Source: Microcoleus sp. CSU_2_2 (GTDB lineage: Bacteria > Cyanobacteriota > Cyanobacteriia > Cyanobacteriales > Microcoleaceae). Taken from it: 51,308 nt of DNA. The stretch spans positions 1-51,308 of the forward strand of contig JAAUPI010000005.1 in assembly GCA_012035135.1 (NCBI GenBank), written 5' to 3'. Of the stretch, positions 1 through 8,721 are shown piece after piece. The notes beneath the pieces were generated by a model. That model ran no database searches. It was not told the origin of the DNA and worked only from the letters and a program-made list of their open reading frames with translations. How positions within the stretch are numbered: position 1 is the first letter of the stretch; each line of letters starts with the position of its first letter. A program made the position numbers and the translations under genes.

Positions 1-270
1 GAATTTAAAGTCATCAGTCGGTGGGAACCTACCAGTCAAGTTTGTTCAGACTGTGGTTTCAAGTGGGGCAAGATCGATTTGTCTATCCGCTCAGTGCTTT
101 GTTTGAATTGCAACACGCTTGCAGACAGAGATGAAAATGCCGCTAGAAAGATAGAGAAAGTCGGGATGGGGAATCGCCACGACTCTAAACGGGCGCAGAG
201 GGATTGTCAGACTATTTCGGTAGCAGAACCCTGCGAAGCGTCAAGAATCACCGTGGCTTTAGCGCGGTGA
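1..270 (+). CDS. tnpB: TnpB-family RNA-guided nuclease, C-terminal fragment cut by window edge
   Basis: Open from base 1 to a TGA at 268-270, so the 5' part lies outside the window. The 89 visible residues contain two CxxC pairs (VCSDCGFK and LCLNCNT) that form the TnpB/Cas12f zinc ribbon, followed directly by DRDENAARKI, which holds the last RuvC aspartate and the conserved N-A-A-R motif. This arrangement is diagnostic of IS200/IS605 and IS607 TnpB. The remaining tail (to VALAR) is a typical non-conserved C-terminus. In this family the DNA around the tnpB stop codon and right end encodes the guide (omega) RNA, so 200-330 is where it would lie; I cannot define its end. No transposase is visible. 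Whether the upstream part is intact cannot be judged. Confidence 0.85.
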   Translation, partial: EFKVISRWEPTSQVCSDCGFKWGKIDLSIRSVLCLNCNTLADRDENAARKIEKVGMGNRHDSKRAQRDCQTISVAEPCEASRITVALAR

Positions 271-286
271 GTATTTCAAAGTTCTT

Positions 287-333
287 GTTCTAATAACAAA
301 TAACAAATAACAAATAACAAATAACCAGTAACA
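287..333. repeat. 7-bp tandem repeat (TAACAAA units)
   Basis: About five head-to-tail copies of TAACAAA lie immediately before fmt. They resemble the 7-bp spacers seen elsewhere in the window (near 8525, 19571, 41060 and 50500) but with a different unit sequence. The array ends 8-10 bases before the fmt start codon and contains no clear Shine-Dalgarno sequence. Confidence 0.8.
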
Positions 334-340
334 AATTTAT

Positions 341-1354
341 ATGAAAATAATCTTTTTTGGCACTCCCGAATTTGCTGTTCCTACCTTATCCAGTTTATTA
401 AGCCATCCTGAATTTGAGGTGGTAGCTGTTGTTACTCAGCCGGATAAACGCCGGGGAAGAGGCAATAAATTAATGCCTTCACCTGTAAAAATGGCGGCTT
501 TAAATCACCATCTCCCGGTTTGGCAACCGCAGCGAATTAAGAAAAATGCCGAAACAATTGCCAAATTGCGGGAAGCCGAAGCCGATGTTTTTGTGGTGGT
601 AGCTTACGGGCAGATTCTTTCTCAAGCAATTTTAGATATTCCCAGTTTAGCTTGCGTTAACGTTCACGGTTCGATTTTGCCGAAGTATCGCGGGGCAGCA
701 CCAATTCAGCGATGTCTTTATGAAGGCGAAAAAGAAACTGGAATTACGACGATGCTGATGGATGCGGGCATGGATACTGGGGCAATGCTGTTGAAGGCTT
801 TTGCGGGAATTACGCTTTTGGATAATGCGGATTCTTTGGGAGATAGACTGTCAGAAATTGGGGCAGATTTGTTGGTAGAAACTTTGATAAAATTGAGAGA
901 TGGGAAAATTGAAGCGGTTGCTCAAGATGAGACTGAGGCGACTTACGCGCCGATGATTAAAAATGCGGAGTATGTGTTGGATTGGTCGAAAAGTGCGATC
1001 GACCTTCACAATCAAGTTAGGGGTTTTTACCCCGATTGCACGACCTGTTTTCGAGGCAATTCTTTGAAAGTGATGGCTACTGTGCCGGTGGACCCGGAAT
1101 ATTGGCTGCAAATGCCACCGGAGTTGAGGGTTTTGGAACGCGATTGGCCTGTTTTGGACGAGTTATCGGGGGAGAATGGGGCTGTTGTGAAGGTTGTGAA
1201 GGGCTTGGGGGCGATCGTCCAAACTGGCAATGGTTTATTATTATTGCGGGAGGTGCAGTTGGCGGGGAAAAAGGTGCAGTCTGGAATGGATTTTGCGAAC
1301 GGAACTCGATTAGTTGTGGGGGAAGTTTTTGGCAGTTTGGAAGTTACAGGCTAA
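341..1354 (+). CDS. fmt: methionyl-tRNA formyltransferase
   Basis: Transfers a formyl group from 10-formyl-THF to Met-tRNAfMet, needed for translation initiation. The 337-residue length is usual for the family. The N-terminus MKIIFFGTPEFAVPTL is the classic Fmt nucleotide-fold start. The formyltransferase active site is seen as NVHGSILPKYRGAAPIQ (Asn, His and SLLP-like loop, about residues 108-124), followed by the catalytic Asp region GITTMLMDAGMDTG. The C-terminal tRNA-binding OB domain (about 205-330) starts near ATYAPMIKNAEYVLDW. The ATG at 341 directly follows a 7-bp tandem array and has no strong ribosome-binding site. Its upstream neighbour is a tnpB remnant; downstream is a palindromic repeat. 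The gene stands alone. Confidence 0.97.
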   Translation: MKIIFFGTPEFAVPTLSSLLSHPEFEVVAVVTQPDKRRGRGNKLMPSPVKMAALNHHLPVWQPQRIKKNAETIAKLREAEADVFVVVAYGQILSQAILDIPSLACVNVHGSILPKYRGAAPIQRCLYEGEKETGITTMLMDAGMDTGAMLLKAFAGITLLDNADSLGDRLSEIGADLLVETLIKLRDGKIEAVAQDETEATYAPMIKNAEYVLDWSKSAIDLHNQVRGFYPDCTTCFRGNSLKVMATVPVDPEYWLQMPPELRVLERDWPVLDELSGENGAVVKVVKGLGAIVQTGNGLLLLREVQLAGKKVQSGMDFANGTRLVVGEVFGSLEVTG

Positions 1355-1413
1355 TATAGAACCTCAAAATATTTGTGATACCATATGCGAAATTACAGCT
1401 TTTTTCAAGTATG

Positions 1414-1480
1414 TGAGGTACACAAAAAAGGTAAGGACACGGCAGTGCCGTGTCCCTACGGGGTTGTTGAATGTACCTCA
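1414..1480. repeat. nested palindromic repeat element
   Basis: Outer 9-bp inverted arms TGAGGTACA (1414-1422) and TGTACCTCA (1472-1480) enclose a perfect inner hairpin at 1435-1455 (arms GGACACGGC and GCCGTGTCC, 3-base loop). The same TGAGGTAC/GTACCTCA ends close the MITE-like element at 8481-8721, so the two belong to one dispersed family. The 1355-1664 gap otherwise holds a HIP1 octamer (1591-1598) and the hairpin at 1614-1641; no gene is seen. Confidence 0.7.
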
Positions 1481-1613
1481 TAAATCTGCAATCTGCTGTA
1501 TATCATGTCCGAGCGATTACTTAAGGAGTCAAGTCCTTACTACAAACCAATCTTATTATAGTCGTTTAATCGGACTTGCTATCACAGCTTGCGATCGCAT
1601 TTTATATTATTAA

Positions 1614-1641
1614 AAACCGGGCTTTCTCCAAAACCCGGTTT
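1614..1641 (-). terminator. AAACCGGG hairpin downstream of the DUF4359 gene
   Basis: Perfect 8-bp arms AAACCGGG (1614-1621) and CCCGGTTT (1634-1641) flank a 12-base loop, just past the stop codon of the minus-strand gene at 1665. It could end that transcript. It is also a short member of the CCGGGTTT palindrome family seen at 15864-15960 and 42992-43080, so a repeat origin is equally possible. Confidence 0.5.
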
Positions 1642-1664
1642 CTACAATTAGACTTAATTTGAAT

Positions 1665-2090
1665 CTATTTTTGAGCATCTTTGGCAGCAGGAGGCAGAGT
1701 TACAAAATTTCCAAAAGCTCCAACAGTTTGATAGCTTTTGCCGCCCAGTTCAGTCGTGTAAATACTCGCAACACCAAAGTTCTGACGCTGCGTTGTATGG
1801 TCGAGCAAGCGTTCGATCGTGTCCCGCTGCGAACTTAGCACATTCTTGCAACTACCGATCAAAGTATCCGTAACACCGCTCAAAGCTTTCGGCACGCGAG
1901 AATCTTTACATACAGTGCTTTCCAGTTCCTTTTCTAGTGTGCCGGAGGCATAAGTCAGGTACTGATCTCTAGCAGGATTTGTCAATCCCATGCCGGTGGC
2001 TAGAAGCATAAGTGCGATCGCGACTTTTCCCACGTTGCCGAAAAAACTAGAAGTTGGTTTGTTAGTATTCATTGCTTTATCAATAATCAT
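1665..2090 (-). CDS. DUF4359-like small membrane-anchored protein
   Basis: A 141-residue protein with one N-terminal hydrophobic segment (about residues 19-37, VGKVAIALMLLATGMGLTN), then TNPARDQYLTYAS and a soluble domain with two cysteines (in VCKDS and GSCKN). The membrane segment followed by TNP...Y..YA is what I associate with cyanobacterial DUF4359 proteins; this assignment is from memory. The role is unknown. The ATG at 2090 has AGGT five bases upstream; an ATG at 2072 is an alternative. It is probably exported or membrane-anchored, facing the periplasm or lumen. It is monocistronic, with repeats on both sides. Confidence 0.65.
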   Translation of the reverse strand: MIIDKAMNTNKPTSSFFGNVGKVAIALMLLATGMGLTNPARDQYLTYASGTLEKELESTVCKDSRVPKALSGVTDTLIGSCKNVLSSQRDTIERLLDHTTQRQNFGVASIYTTELGGKSYQTVGAFGNFVTLPPAAKDAQK

Positions 2091-2298
2091 TTTTTACCTA
2101 GCCCGGTTGAGTTATAAGCTTCTCTTGATTTAAACTACACTTCCTCAGAAACAGATTTCCGAAAGCAGAGGACAGTTTTTCGATTGGAGGCTCGTTGCGA
2201 GTAAGTCTCGATCTTGCCCACCTTCCTTTTACTTTTCTTTCTGCCACAAATCCGGTAAATATCCAAAATAATCTCGATCGATGGTTTAACCGCTTCCT

Positions 2299-2386
2299 AG
2301 GCTCTGCCTCGCTTTTGTCCATGAGGAAGAGGCAGAGCCTCTGGATCTGCATCCCTAGGCAGAGCCTGGGGACGAGGCTCTTACTG
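2299..2386. repeat. 88-bp GGCTCTGCCT repeat, copy A
   Basis: Nearly identical to copy B at 2428-2515. It consists of alternating AGGCTCTGCCTC and GAGGCAGAGCCT motifs that can fold into hairpins. Shorter members of the family are at 18431-18579 and 46069-46107. The 2091-2509 gap contains only these repeats and a non-conserved stretch; no gene was recognised. Confidence 0.9.
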
Positions 2387-2427
2387 GTTTACTGGTTCCT
2401 AGGCTCTGCCTCTTAACCGAGATCCAG

Positions 2428-2515
2428 AGGCTCTGCCTCGCTTTTGTCCATGAGGAAGAGGCAGAGCCTCCGGATCTGCATCCCCAGGCAGAGGCTGGGG
2501 ACGAGGCTCTTACTG
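2428..2515. repeat. 88-bp GGCTCTGCCT repeat, copy B (overlaps a stop codon)
   Basis: Same length and almost the same sequence as copy A. Its right end, TTACTG at 2510-2515, read on the minus strand is CAG-TAA. That encodes the last Gln and the stop codon of the M48 protease gene, so the repeat has become the 3' end of that gene. Confidence 0.9.
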
Positions 2516-3472
2516 CGATTTACGCCGCCGATCGATTTCCCGCTGCAACTCTTCAATCTGACGCCGCAACGCCTCCGCTTCGCTCGCTGATGCCTGAGCC
2601 TTCACATCAACAGCACCCTCAGCTACCGCCCGTTTGTAGTTCCCCAGCTTGATTTGGCGGTATTCCTCAGAACTTGCCCAGTCTCGCAAATACCGCAGGC
2701 GTTCTACCGGAAACGGGTGACTGAGCATCACACCTTGCCCGCCATTGTACAGTAAAAATTTATACACTTGGTTGAGATTGTCTCGATCGAGCTCTTGATA
2801 GTTATCCGACTGACGGATAAATTCTTGTAAACTGCATTCGCTAGCATATTTACTACTAACTCCCGCCAGTTTCATCATCGAATTCATCACATTATTCAAA
2901 TCATCGGTTACTAACAAAGCTGCCCGATCGGCAGATAATTCCGCCTTGCGCCGCCACTCATAAAAAGCGTAAATTAAACCGCTGCCGACCATATTTCCCA
3001 AACCAAAAGTCATCTCGCCAATCGTCGAAGCAACGCTCATCGCCCACATTGCCATTTGATTTAAAGTTGGATGACCGCATTTAATATGTCCCAACTCGTG
3101 AGCCAGCACCACTCGAATTTCCGCCTCATCCAACAAGTCCAAAAGACCAGTATTTAATACTACATAAGGCTGATTTTTTCCCAGGGCATAACTGTTAACT
3201 GAGGGATTTTGAGATACAAACAAACCAGGTTCTGGAAAAATATCTAAATCTTGCACGCACTCGCGAAATATATGATAGATACTGGCATATTGGCGCGGTC
3301 CGACTTGAATGCTATTTCCCATGAGGTAAACAAATTGCGGGCGTTCGTAAACAAATTCTACAAATTTGCTGGCAATTAAATCAAATCCAGGTACGCTGCG
3401 CAATGCTTCCTCAGCTTGCCGATCGAGCGGATGCTGAAAAGCTTCGCTAGAAATTCCCGTATAAGTCGGCAT
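2510..3472 (-). CDS. M48-family zinc metalloprotease
   Basis: A 320-residue peptidase related to HtpX/Ste24 but without obvious multi-pass membrane segments. The zinc motif HELGH is at residues 125-129 (context VVLAHELGHIKCGH) and the third ligand is in ELSADRAAL. Upstream, SVNSYALGKNQPYVVLNTGL is the conserved substrate-cleft region. A weakly hydrophobic stretch (about 138-168) may associate with the membrane. The C-terminus (about 292-320) is a charged coiled coil rich in E, R and Q. The last residue and stop codon lie inside an 88-bp dispersed repeat, so the native C-terminus may have been longer. The gene is monocistronic. The substrate is unknown; the family acts in membrane-protein or misfolded-protein quality control. 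Confidence 0.9.
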   Translation of the reverse strand: MPTYTGISSEAFQHPLDRQAEEALRSVPGFDLIASKFVEFVYERPQFVYLMGNSIQVGPRQYASIYHIFRECVQDLDIFPEPGLFVSQNPSVNSYALGKNQPYVVLNTGLLDLLDEAEIRVVLAHELGHIKCGHPTLNQMAMWAMSVASTIGEMTFGLGNMVGSGLIYAFYEWRRKAELSADRAALLVTDDLNNVMNSMMKLAGVSSKYASECSLQEFIRQSDNYQELDRDNLNQVYKFLLYNGGQGVMLSHPFPVERLRYLRDWASSEEYRQIKLGNYKRAVAEGAVDVKAQASASEAEALRRQIEELQREIDRRRKSQ

Positions 3473-3717
3473 AGTTGTTGCAAAAGTTACATCTAAAATA
3501 TCAGTGTGGCAGCTCGCTTTAAGTGCTAGCTGGCACGTGACTTCTCAATATTATCGCGATCGATCTTAAACTCTTGTGGAATAGGCATCTTGCCTGTTCC
3601 TGAGAATGCTGCAAACCAAAATGTGAGTTAAAATTGTTTTTCTCGTACAGGCGCGATCGACAAGTGTCTTTCTCCGCGTCTATTTATCGCCTCATTCACA
3701 AAGAGGAACGTGCAAAA

Positions 3718-4269
3718 ATGGCTATCCTGCGACTCGAAGACGGTACCACCTACACTCAACTAAGCGACATTGCCCGCGAACTCGCGCCTTTAAATATTCA
3801 ACTCAATCGCTGGCCCGTGGGCGACAACCCCGAAATTCGGGAATTGCTAGCCAAAGATGCTCTGGACGACAATCAAAAAGATCAAGTGCTGCAAGCCCTC
3901 GACAACTACTTTCAACAACTCCAGGAAACCGCAGGCTATCAGTCACGCGACTTAATCGTACTGCACCCAGATATCCCCAACCTCGACGGCCTGCTCTCCA
4001 AATTCGATAAGTGTCACATTCACGCCGACGATGAAGTGCGCTATATCGTAGCCGGATCGGGCATTTTCGGCTTCGTGCGCCCCGACAACAGCCAAGTAGA
4101 AGTGACTGTAGAGCCTGAAGAATTTATCAACGTACCGGCGAATACAGAACACTGGTTTTATTTGACAGCAGCCCGGAAAATTAAAGCGGTGCGTTATTTT
4201 AGCACTACTGAAGGCTGGACACCGGAGTACACGGATACGGAAATTCGATCGGGCTTAACGACTGTATAG
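3718..4269 (+). CDS. mtnD: acireductone dioxygenase (cupin, methionine salvage)
   Basis: A 183-residue ARD-family cupin. It oxidises 1,2-dihydroxy-5-methylthiopentene to the keto-acid precursor of methionine. The metal ligands are visible in CHIHADDEVRYIVAGSG (H-x-H plus Glu) and NTEHWFYL (the second-motif His). I chose ATG 3718 (MAILRLEDG) because AAGAGGAA lies about ten bases upstream and conservation starts there; the frame stays open to 3634, adding 28 unlikely residues. No other methionine-salvage gene is nearby. The metal (Fe or Ni) decides on- or off-pathway products in this family and cannot be told from sequence. Confidence 0.88.
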   Translation: MAILRLEDGTTYTQLSDIARELAPLNIQLNRWPVGDNPEIRELLAKDALDDNQKDQVLQALDNYFQQLQETAGYQSRDLIVLHPDIPNLDGLLSKFDKCHIHADDEVRYIVAGSGIFGFVRPDNSQVEVTVEPEEFINVPANTEHWFYLTAARKIKAVRYFSTTEGWTPEYTDTEIRSGLTTV

Positions 4270-4419
4270 AATCCATTTGACATCTTTGAGGCTGCAAGCC
4301 TTTTAATCATCAGCCCGATGGGTTCTATAAAAGTGGTTGGTACTGATGACTTTAGGCTGGGAGTGCCAAAAACCCAAATAGCGTTATCATCAAGGAAAAG
4401 TTAAGTTTTGTAAAGACCC

Positions 4420-5013
4420 TTGACTGCAACATTTACACCCAAAAACAGCCGCACCTGGCACGCTCTCAACCCCCTGTGGCAAGGAGCCGAAGACGCAGTA
4501 CAAAAAGGTTTACCCCACAGCAAGCTAGCACCGGCATGGCAAATACTGCTTCTGGGAGACGGTTCCCCCACCCGTCACCTGCAAATACTGACTGGGGAAC
4601 CCACAGAAGTAGACGTAATCGATATGTCCCTGGTTGGTGAAGACGCAGACGGTGCACCAGAGCAAATTGTAGCCGTTCCCGGGCCGCGGCTGCGCAGGCA
4701 AGTGTGGCTGCGAACGGCTTCAGGGCAGCGGTTGGCCTATGCTACTTCTTGGTGGGAAGCGAGTCATGTAGACGAATATTTGCAAAATAAATCTTTGCCA
4801 ATTTGGGCGAGTTTAGCGCGGCTGCGGACGGAATTGTATCGGGACGTGCAAGGGATTTATTGCGGTGATTCGGTGGCTTTGGAGTCAGCTTTTCAAGAGT
4901 CGGGCCCTTTTTGGGGGCGTCACTATTTGTTTTGGCATCGCGGGAAGCCGCTAACGCTGATTTATGAGGTATTTTCGCCTTATTTAACCAAGTATTTGGG
5001 GCCGACTCAATAA
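4420..5013 (+). CDS. chorismate lyase, cyanobacterial type
   Basis: A 197-residue protein resembling the cyanobacterial chorismate--pyruvate lyase family (DUF98/UbiC-like), which makes 4-hydroxybenzoate from chorismate for plastoquinone. Supporting segments are DGSPTRHLQILTGEP near the N-terminus, PRLRRQVWLRTASGQRLAYATSWW in the middle and GRHYLFWHRGKPLTLIYEVFSP near the end, typical of the substrate-cavity fold. The start is TTG at 4420, the first possible codon in frame; AAGGAAAAG lies about 25 bases upstream, too far for a classical ribosome-binding site. Its last 7 bases overlap the end of the convergent histidine kinase gene. It complements the men genes at 43-48 kb, which use chorismate for phylloquinone. 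Confidence 0.8.
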   Translation: MTATFTPKNSRTWHALNPLWQGAEDAVQKGLPHSKLAPAWQILLLGDGSPTRHLQILTGEPTEVDVIDMSLVGEDADGAPEQIVAVPGPRLRRQVWLRTASGQRLAYATSWWEASHVDEYLQNKSLPIWASLARLRTELYRDVQGIYCGDSVALESAFQESGPFWGRHYLFWHRGKPLTLIYEVFSPYLTKYLGPTQ

Positions 5014-8000
5014 CTCGATCGGCGAGGCAGTTGCTCGAGCAATGTGACGATCGCATGGACTAACTCATTCGGTTCGATCGGTTTTGCCAGATGATGTTGA
5101 AACCCAGCAGCAAGAGCTTGTTTCCGATCGAAGTCTCCAGCATAGGCAGTCAGGGCAATGGCTGGAATTTGCCCGCCCTGCTGTGGTGGTAAACCTCTCA
5201 TTTGCCGTATTAGCGTGTAGCCATTCATCTCTGGCATCCCAATGTCGCACAGGAGGATATCCGGCTGGAATTGGCTTAACGCTGCAAAGGCTTCGCTGGC
5301 TGAGGAAGCTGAGGTGACGATCGCCCCAGCCTCCTCCAACAGAAACACCACCAACTCCCGTGTATCGGTATCATCATCAACCACCAAAACTTGAACGCCT
5401 TGCAAATTGGGGGATGACGGGGTGAATTGCTCGGCCCGATCTTTTGCCCCAGCGATCGGCATGAGCGGCAATTTGACAGTAAAAGTGGCTCCTAGTCCTT
5501 CACCGGGGCTGTCTGACGCCACCGTGCCACCGTGTAATTCAACGAGATGGCGCACGATCGCCAATCCTAATCCCAGTCCGCCAAACTTGCGTGTGCTGGC
5601 ACTGTCAGCTTGACGGAAGTAGTCGAAGACATAGGGCAAAAACTCTCTGGCAATGCCCTGGCCGTTGTCGCGGATGGCAATCGCAGCTCGATCGTCCGCT
5701 TGCGTCAATCGGATTTGCACCCTACCACCGTTGGGGGTGAACTTAACAGCATTGGAAAGCAGATTCCACACGACTTGCTGCAAGCGGGTGGCATCGCCTG
5801 AAACATAGCTGGCGTTCGGATCGATGTCTACCTCCACCTGAATCGATTTTGCTTCTGCTGCCAGTCGCACGGTTTCGATCGCGGCTTGAATTGTTGAGGC
5901 TAAGTTAACCGGACTGACATTCAGGCTGAGCTTGCCTTGCAGAATCCGGGAGACATCGAGCAAATCTTCAATCAGTTCAGCTTGCAGCTTGGCATTGCGC
6001 TCGATCGTTGCTAGGGCTCGTGTCGTCTTGGAGGCATCTAGCTTACCCGTCTGGAGCAAACTTGACCAGCCCAGAATCGGACTGAGGGGCGATCGCAACT
6101 CATGGGAGAGCACTGCCAAAAACTCATCTTTAATTCGGTTGGCATTTTCGGCGGTTTCTCGGGCGACTTGTTCTCGTTGCAGGAGTTGTTCGCGTTCGGC
6201 CTCGATGCGCTTGCGATCGGTTACGTTTCTGAAGTAGATAGTGATTCCGTCTGTGGCAGGATAGACGTGGACTTCATACCAGCGATCGTGATCGGGATAG
6301 AACGAGATGACCGAGGAAGCAAGTCGTTCGCTGGCAGCTTGGCGATAGGCTCGCTCGAATTCGCTGCCGACGATTCCTGGGTATACTTCCCAGAGCGACT
6401 TCCCAAGTAAGTCACCTGGAGCGCGATCGAGCAAGCGTTCTGCCTGCCGATTCACGTAGGTAAACCGCCAATCCCGATCGAGTGCTAAGAATGCGTCGGT
6501 AATACTTTCGAGAATATTCCGGCTCTGTTCCTCGCTTTGGTGCAAAGCGTCTGCTGCTTGCTTGCTGTCGTCAATATCCACCGAAGCACCGAGCCAATGC
6601 GTGATTTCACCATTTCGATCGCGCAAGGGAGTGGCTTCATTCAAAAACCAGCGAAACTGATCGTCATGCCGCCGCAGGCGATGTTCGGAACGGATCTTGA
6701 TGCCTGCTGCCATCGCGCGATCAATCTCTTGGACGACGCGATCGCGATCGTCAGGGTGATGGACGTTTTCCGCCCAGTTTTCGCGCTTCAATTGATCGAG
6801 CGACTTGCCGAAATAATCCAAAAAGCTCTGATTCAGGAAGATTAGTTCGCCTGTGGCATCTAACATCCAGACGTGATGGGTGGAGAGTTCGGTAAGCGTG
6901 CGGTATTTTGCTTCAGATTCGCGCAGAGCAAGGATCGATCGATCGCGATTGATCGCAATGCTAGCGATGTGAGTGCCAAAGTCAGCGAGTCGGTATTCCC
7001 AATCGGTCGGCATTCGCGCCTCACCGAAACAAAGCATTAAAGACCCCAGTGGCAGGCTATCTGCGCCTGGGATGGGTGCGGAGTGACAAGCCAGCACGCC
7101 GTGAGCCACACATAAGTCTCGCCATTCCTGCGACCAGCGATCATCGCGGGCAATGTCTGCACAGGTGACAGGCCGATTGGAATATACTGCCTCGCCACAG
7201 GTCCCGATCGCCAGATCGTTAATCGGCGCATCTTTGAGTCCTTGACCGAAGGATGGTAGCAAGTCTGGGGCGATCGAGCGGGGAAACGTTTGCCGTCGGG
7301 CATCGGTCAACAGGATGCAGGCGCGGATATCGGCATTCAGCTTAGACATCGCAGCGCACAAAGCCGAGAGACATTCCTCCAGCGGCTGCCCGGATGCAGT
7401 CAACTCCAGCAGTCGTTTTTGTTCGATCAGCACCAGTTCAGCTTGTTTGTGATCGGTAATGTCCCGAAAATAAATGCTCAGACCTGCGATCGTGGGATAA
7501 GCATGAATCTCGAACCACATCTTCAGCGATTCGTAGAACACCTCGAAGTGAGCCGCTACCCGATCTGCTACTACCTGGCGGTAAGTCTGTTCGACGATGG
7601 TGCCGACCGACCAAGGCCAGATTTCCCAGTGCGTTTTACCGATGATCTCCTCGGGTGGCCGGTTATTGATCTTAGTAACTTCCTGGTTGACGTAAGTAAT
7701 GCGCCACTCCCGATCCAGACAGATAACTGCATCGGTAATGCTTTCGAGAATCTGAACTGCCGATTGAGCCGACTCTGCCAAAGCTTGACGGGTGGCTGCT
7801 GTTTCTAGCCTCGCGGCTTGCTCGCGCTGCAATGCCTCCGAGGCTATCTGACCCAAATGAATATTCTGCAAAGCAGTCGCAGCAAAGCCTACGAGACTGG
7901 TCATCAATCGTTCGTCTTCCCGATCGAGCAATCGCTGTTGGTTGTGAGAAAGCAGCCACAGAGTGCCTAGCGGTCGATCGTTCGCGCACAGCGGAAACAG

Positions 8001-8426
8001 CATTCCCTCAACGATCGGAAACTGCGGATGATGCAGGTAGGTGAAATAGAGTTCGGGATGCGCGTACAGTTGTGGCTGTCCGCAATGAATCGCCGTGTCA
8101 CCAGGACTCAAGTTGCTTGGTGCGATCGTTTGTTCCAAAGATGCTAATTCACCTGCGATCGCCACCCAGCGAAAGACTTTGGTATTATCTGGTAAAGTCT
8201 CGAACAAGCCGATCGCCACACTATCAGCTCCAGAGAGATCCTTTGCAATCCGAACCAGGGTTTTGAGCGTGGATTGCGGATCGTCGATCGGTTGTCGAGC
8301 CAGCGTATGAAGAACTTGATTTTCAGCAGCTAAGTCCGGCGCTCTTGCTGGACGATCGGCGAGTGTTGCTGCGATCGGGAGAGCTGCTTGAGTGATTGCC
8401 TTTTGGCTGTTTTGAGGTAATATCAT
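5007..8426 (-). CDS. multi-sensor hybrid histidine kinase (GAF-PAS-GAF-PAS-PAS-HisKA-HATPase-REC)
   Basis: A cytosolic-looking 1139-residue hybrid sensor kinase with no predicted membrane span. Approximate order: GAF 45-190, PAS 222-330, GAF 345-495, PAS/PAC 508-625, PAS 635-745, HisKA with phospho-acceptor His775 (FLAVLSHELRSPLSPILGW), HATPase with N box Asn892, G1 DNGQG and G2 GLGLGL, then a receiver domain (1011-1130) with DDD at 1017-1019, phospho-acceptor Asp1061 (LLCDIGMPEMNG) and Lys in LAKPI. The first and third PAS domains are similar (both contain SITDA...LDR.WR.TYVN), suggesting internal duplication. Neither GAF domain shows the DXCF or NXCG-type cysteine motifs of cyanobacteriochromes, so the signals are probably small ligands or redox. 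No partner regulator is adjacent. The gene ends convergently, overlapping chorismate lyase by 7 bp. Confidence 0.93.
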   Translation of the reverse strand: MILPQNSQKAITQAALPIAATLADRPARAPDLAAENQVLHTLARQPIDDPQSTLKTLVRIAKDLSGADSVAIGLFETLPDNTKVFRWVAIAGELASLEQTIAPSNLSPGDTAIHCGQPQLYAHPELYFTYLHHPQFPIVEGMLFPLCANDRPLGTLWLLSHNQQRLLDREDERLMTSLVGFAATALQNIHLGQIASEALQREQAARLETAATRQALAESAQSAVQILESITDAVICLDREWRITYVNQEVTKINNRPPEEIIGKTHWEIWPWSVGTIVEQTYRQVVADRVAAHFEVFYESLKMWFEIHAYPTIAGLSIYFRDITDHKQAELVLIEQKRLLELTASGQPLEECLSALCAAMSKLNADIRACILLTDARRQTFPRSIAPDLLPSFGQGLKDAPINDLAIGTCGEAVYSNRPVTCADIARDDRWSQEWRDLCVAHGVLACHSAPIPGADSLPLGSLMLCFGEARMPTDWEYRLADFGTHIASIAINRDRSILALRESEAKYRTLTELSTHHVWMLDATGELIFLNQSFLDYFGKSLDQLKRENWAENVHHPDDRDRVVQEIDRAMAAGIKIRSEHRLRRHDDQFRWFLNEATPLRDRNGEITHWLGASVDIDDSKQAADALHQSEEQSRNILESITDAFLALDRDWRFTYVNRQAERLLDRAPGDLLGKSLWEVYPGIVGSEFERAYRQAASERLASSVISFYPDHDRWYEVHVYPATDGITIYFRNVTDRKRIEAEREQLLQREQVARETAENANRIKDEFLAVLSHELRSPLSPILGWSSLLQTGKLDASKTTRALATIERNAKLQAELIEDLLDVSRILQGKLSLNVSPVNLASTIQAAIETVRLAAEAKSIQVEVDIDPNASYVSGDATRLQQVVWNLLSNAVKFTPNGGRVQIRLTQADDRAAIAIRDNGQGIAREFLPYVFDYFRQADSASTRKFGGLGLGLAIVRHLVELHGGTVASDSPGEGLGATFTVKLPLMPIAGAKDRAEQFTPSSPNLQGVQVLVVDDDTDTRELVVFLLEEAGAIVTSASSASEAFAALSQFQPDILLCDIGMPEMNGYTLIRQMRGLPPQQGGQIPAIALTAYAGDFDRKQALAAGFQHHLAKPIEPNELVHAIVTLLEQLPRRSSY

Positions 8427-8480
8427 GCCTGCTTAATCACTTAATAATAGAGGCTTTCCTTCTCGATCGCAGGAGAGTCA

Positions 8481-8721
8481 TATATAGCCTTTCTCAGTAA
8501 CATGAGGTACGCCGGGCACGTCGGTAATGGGTAATCGGTAATTGGTAATCGGTAATTGGTAATTGGTAATTGGACAGAAAAGCTTTGTTATTGGTTATTG
8601 GTTAGAAAAATTACGAACAACTAACTCTTACTTATTCCCCAATTCCCGCATTACCCCCTTGGGGGGGAGTTCCATTACCCATTACGGGACTGTACCTCAT
8701 CTATCTGAGAAAGGCTATATA
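8481..8721. mobile_element. MITE-like element with 30-bp terminal inverted repeats
   Basis: The left end (8481-8510, TATATAGCCTTTCTCAG...CATGAGGTAC) and right end (8692-8721, GTACCTCAT...CTGAGAAAGGCTATATA) are inverted copies matching except for about four central bases. A possible TA target duplication abuts each end. The interior holds 7-bp tandem units (GGTAATT/GGTAATC, about 8525-8575) and a CCCCCTTGGGGGGG palindrome near 8655, and no credible gene. In the rest of the 8427-8996 gap I see nothing further. Confidence 0.75.

Noticed and set aside
2098-2352. 84-codon minus-strand frame
   Set aside because: Lies in repeat DNA with its composition dictated by the GGCTCTGCCT units.
7290-7808. 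172-codon frame antisense to the histidine kinase
   Set aside because: A shadow of the kinase coding strand, which has strong domain matches.
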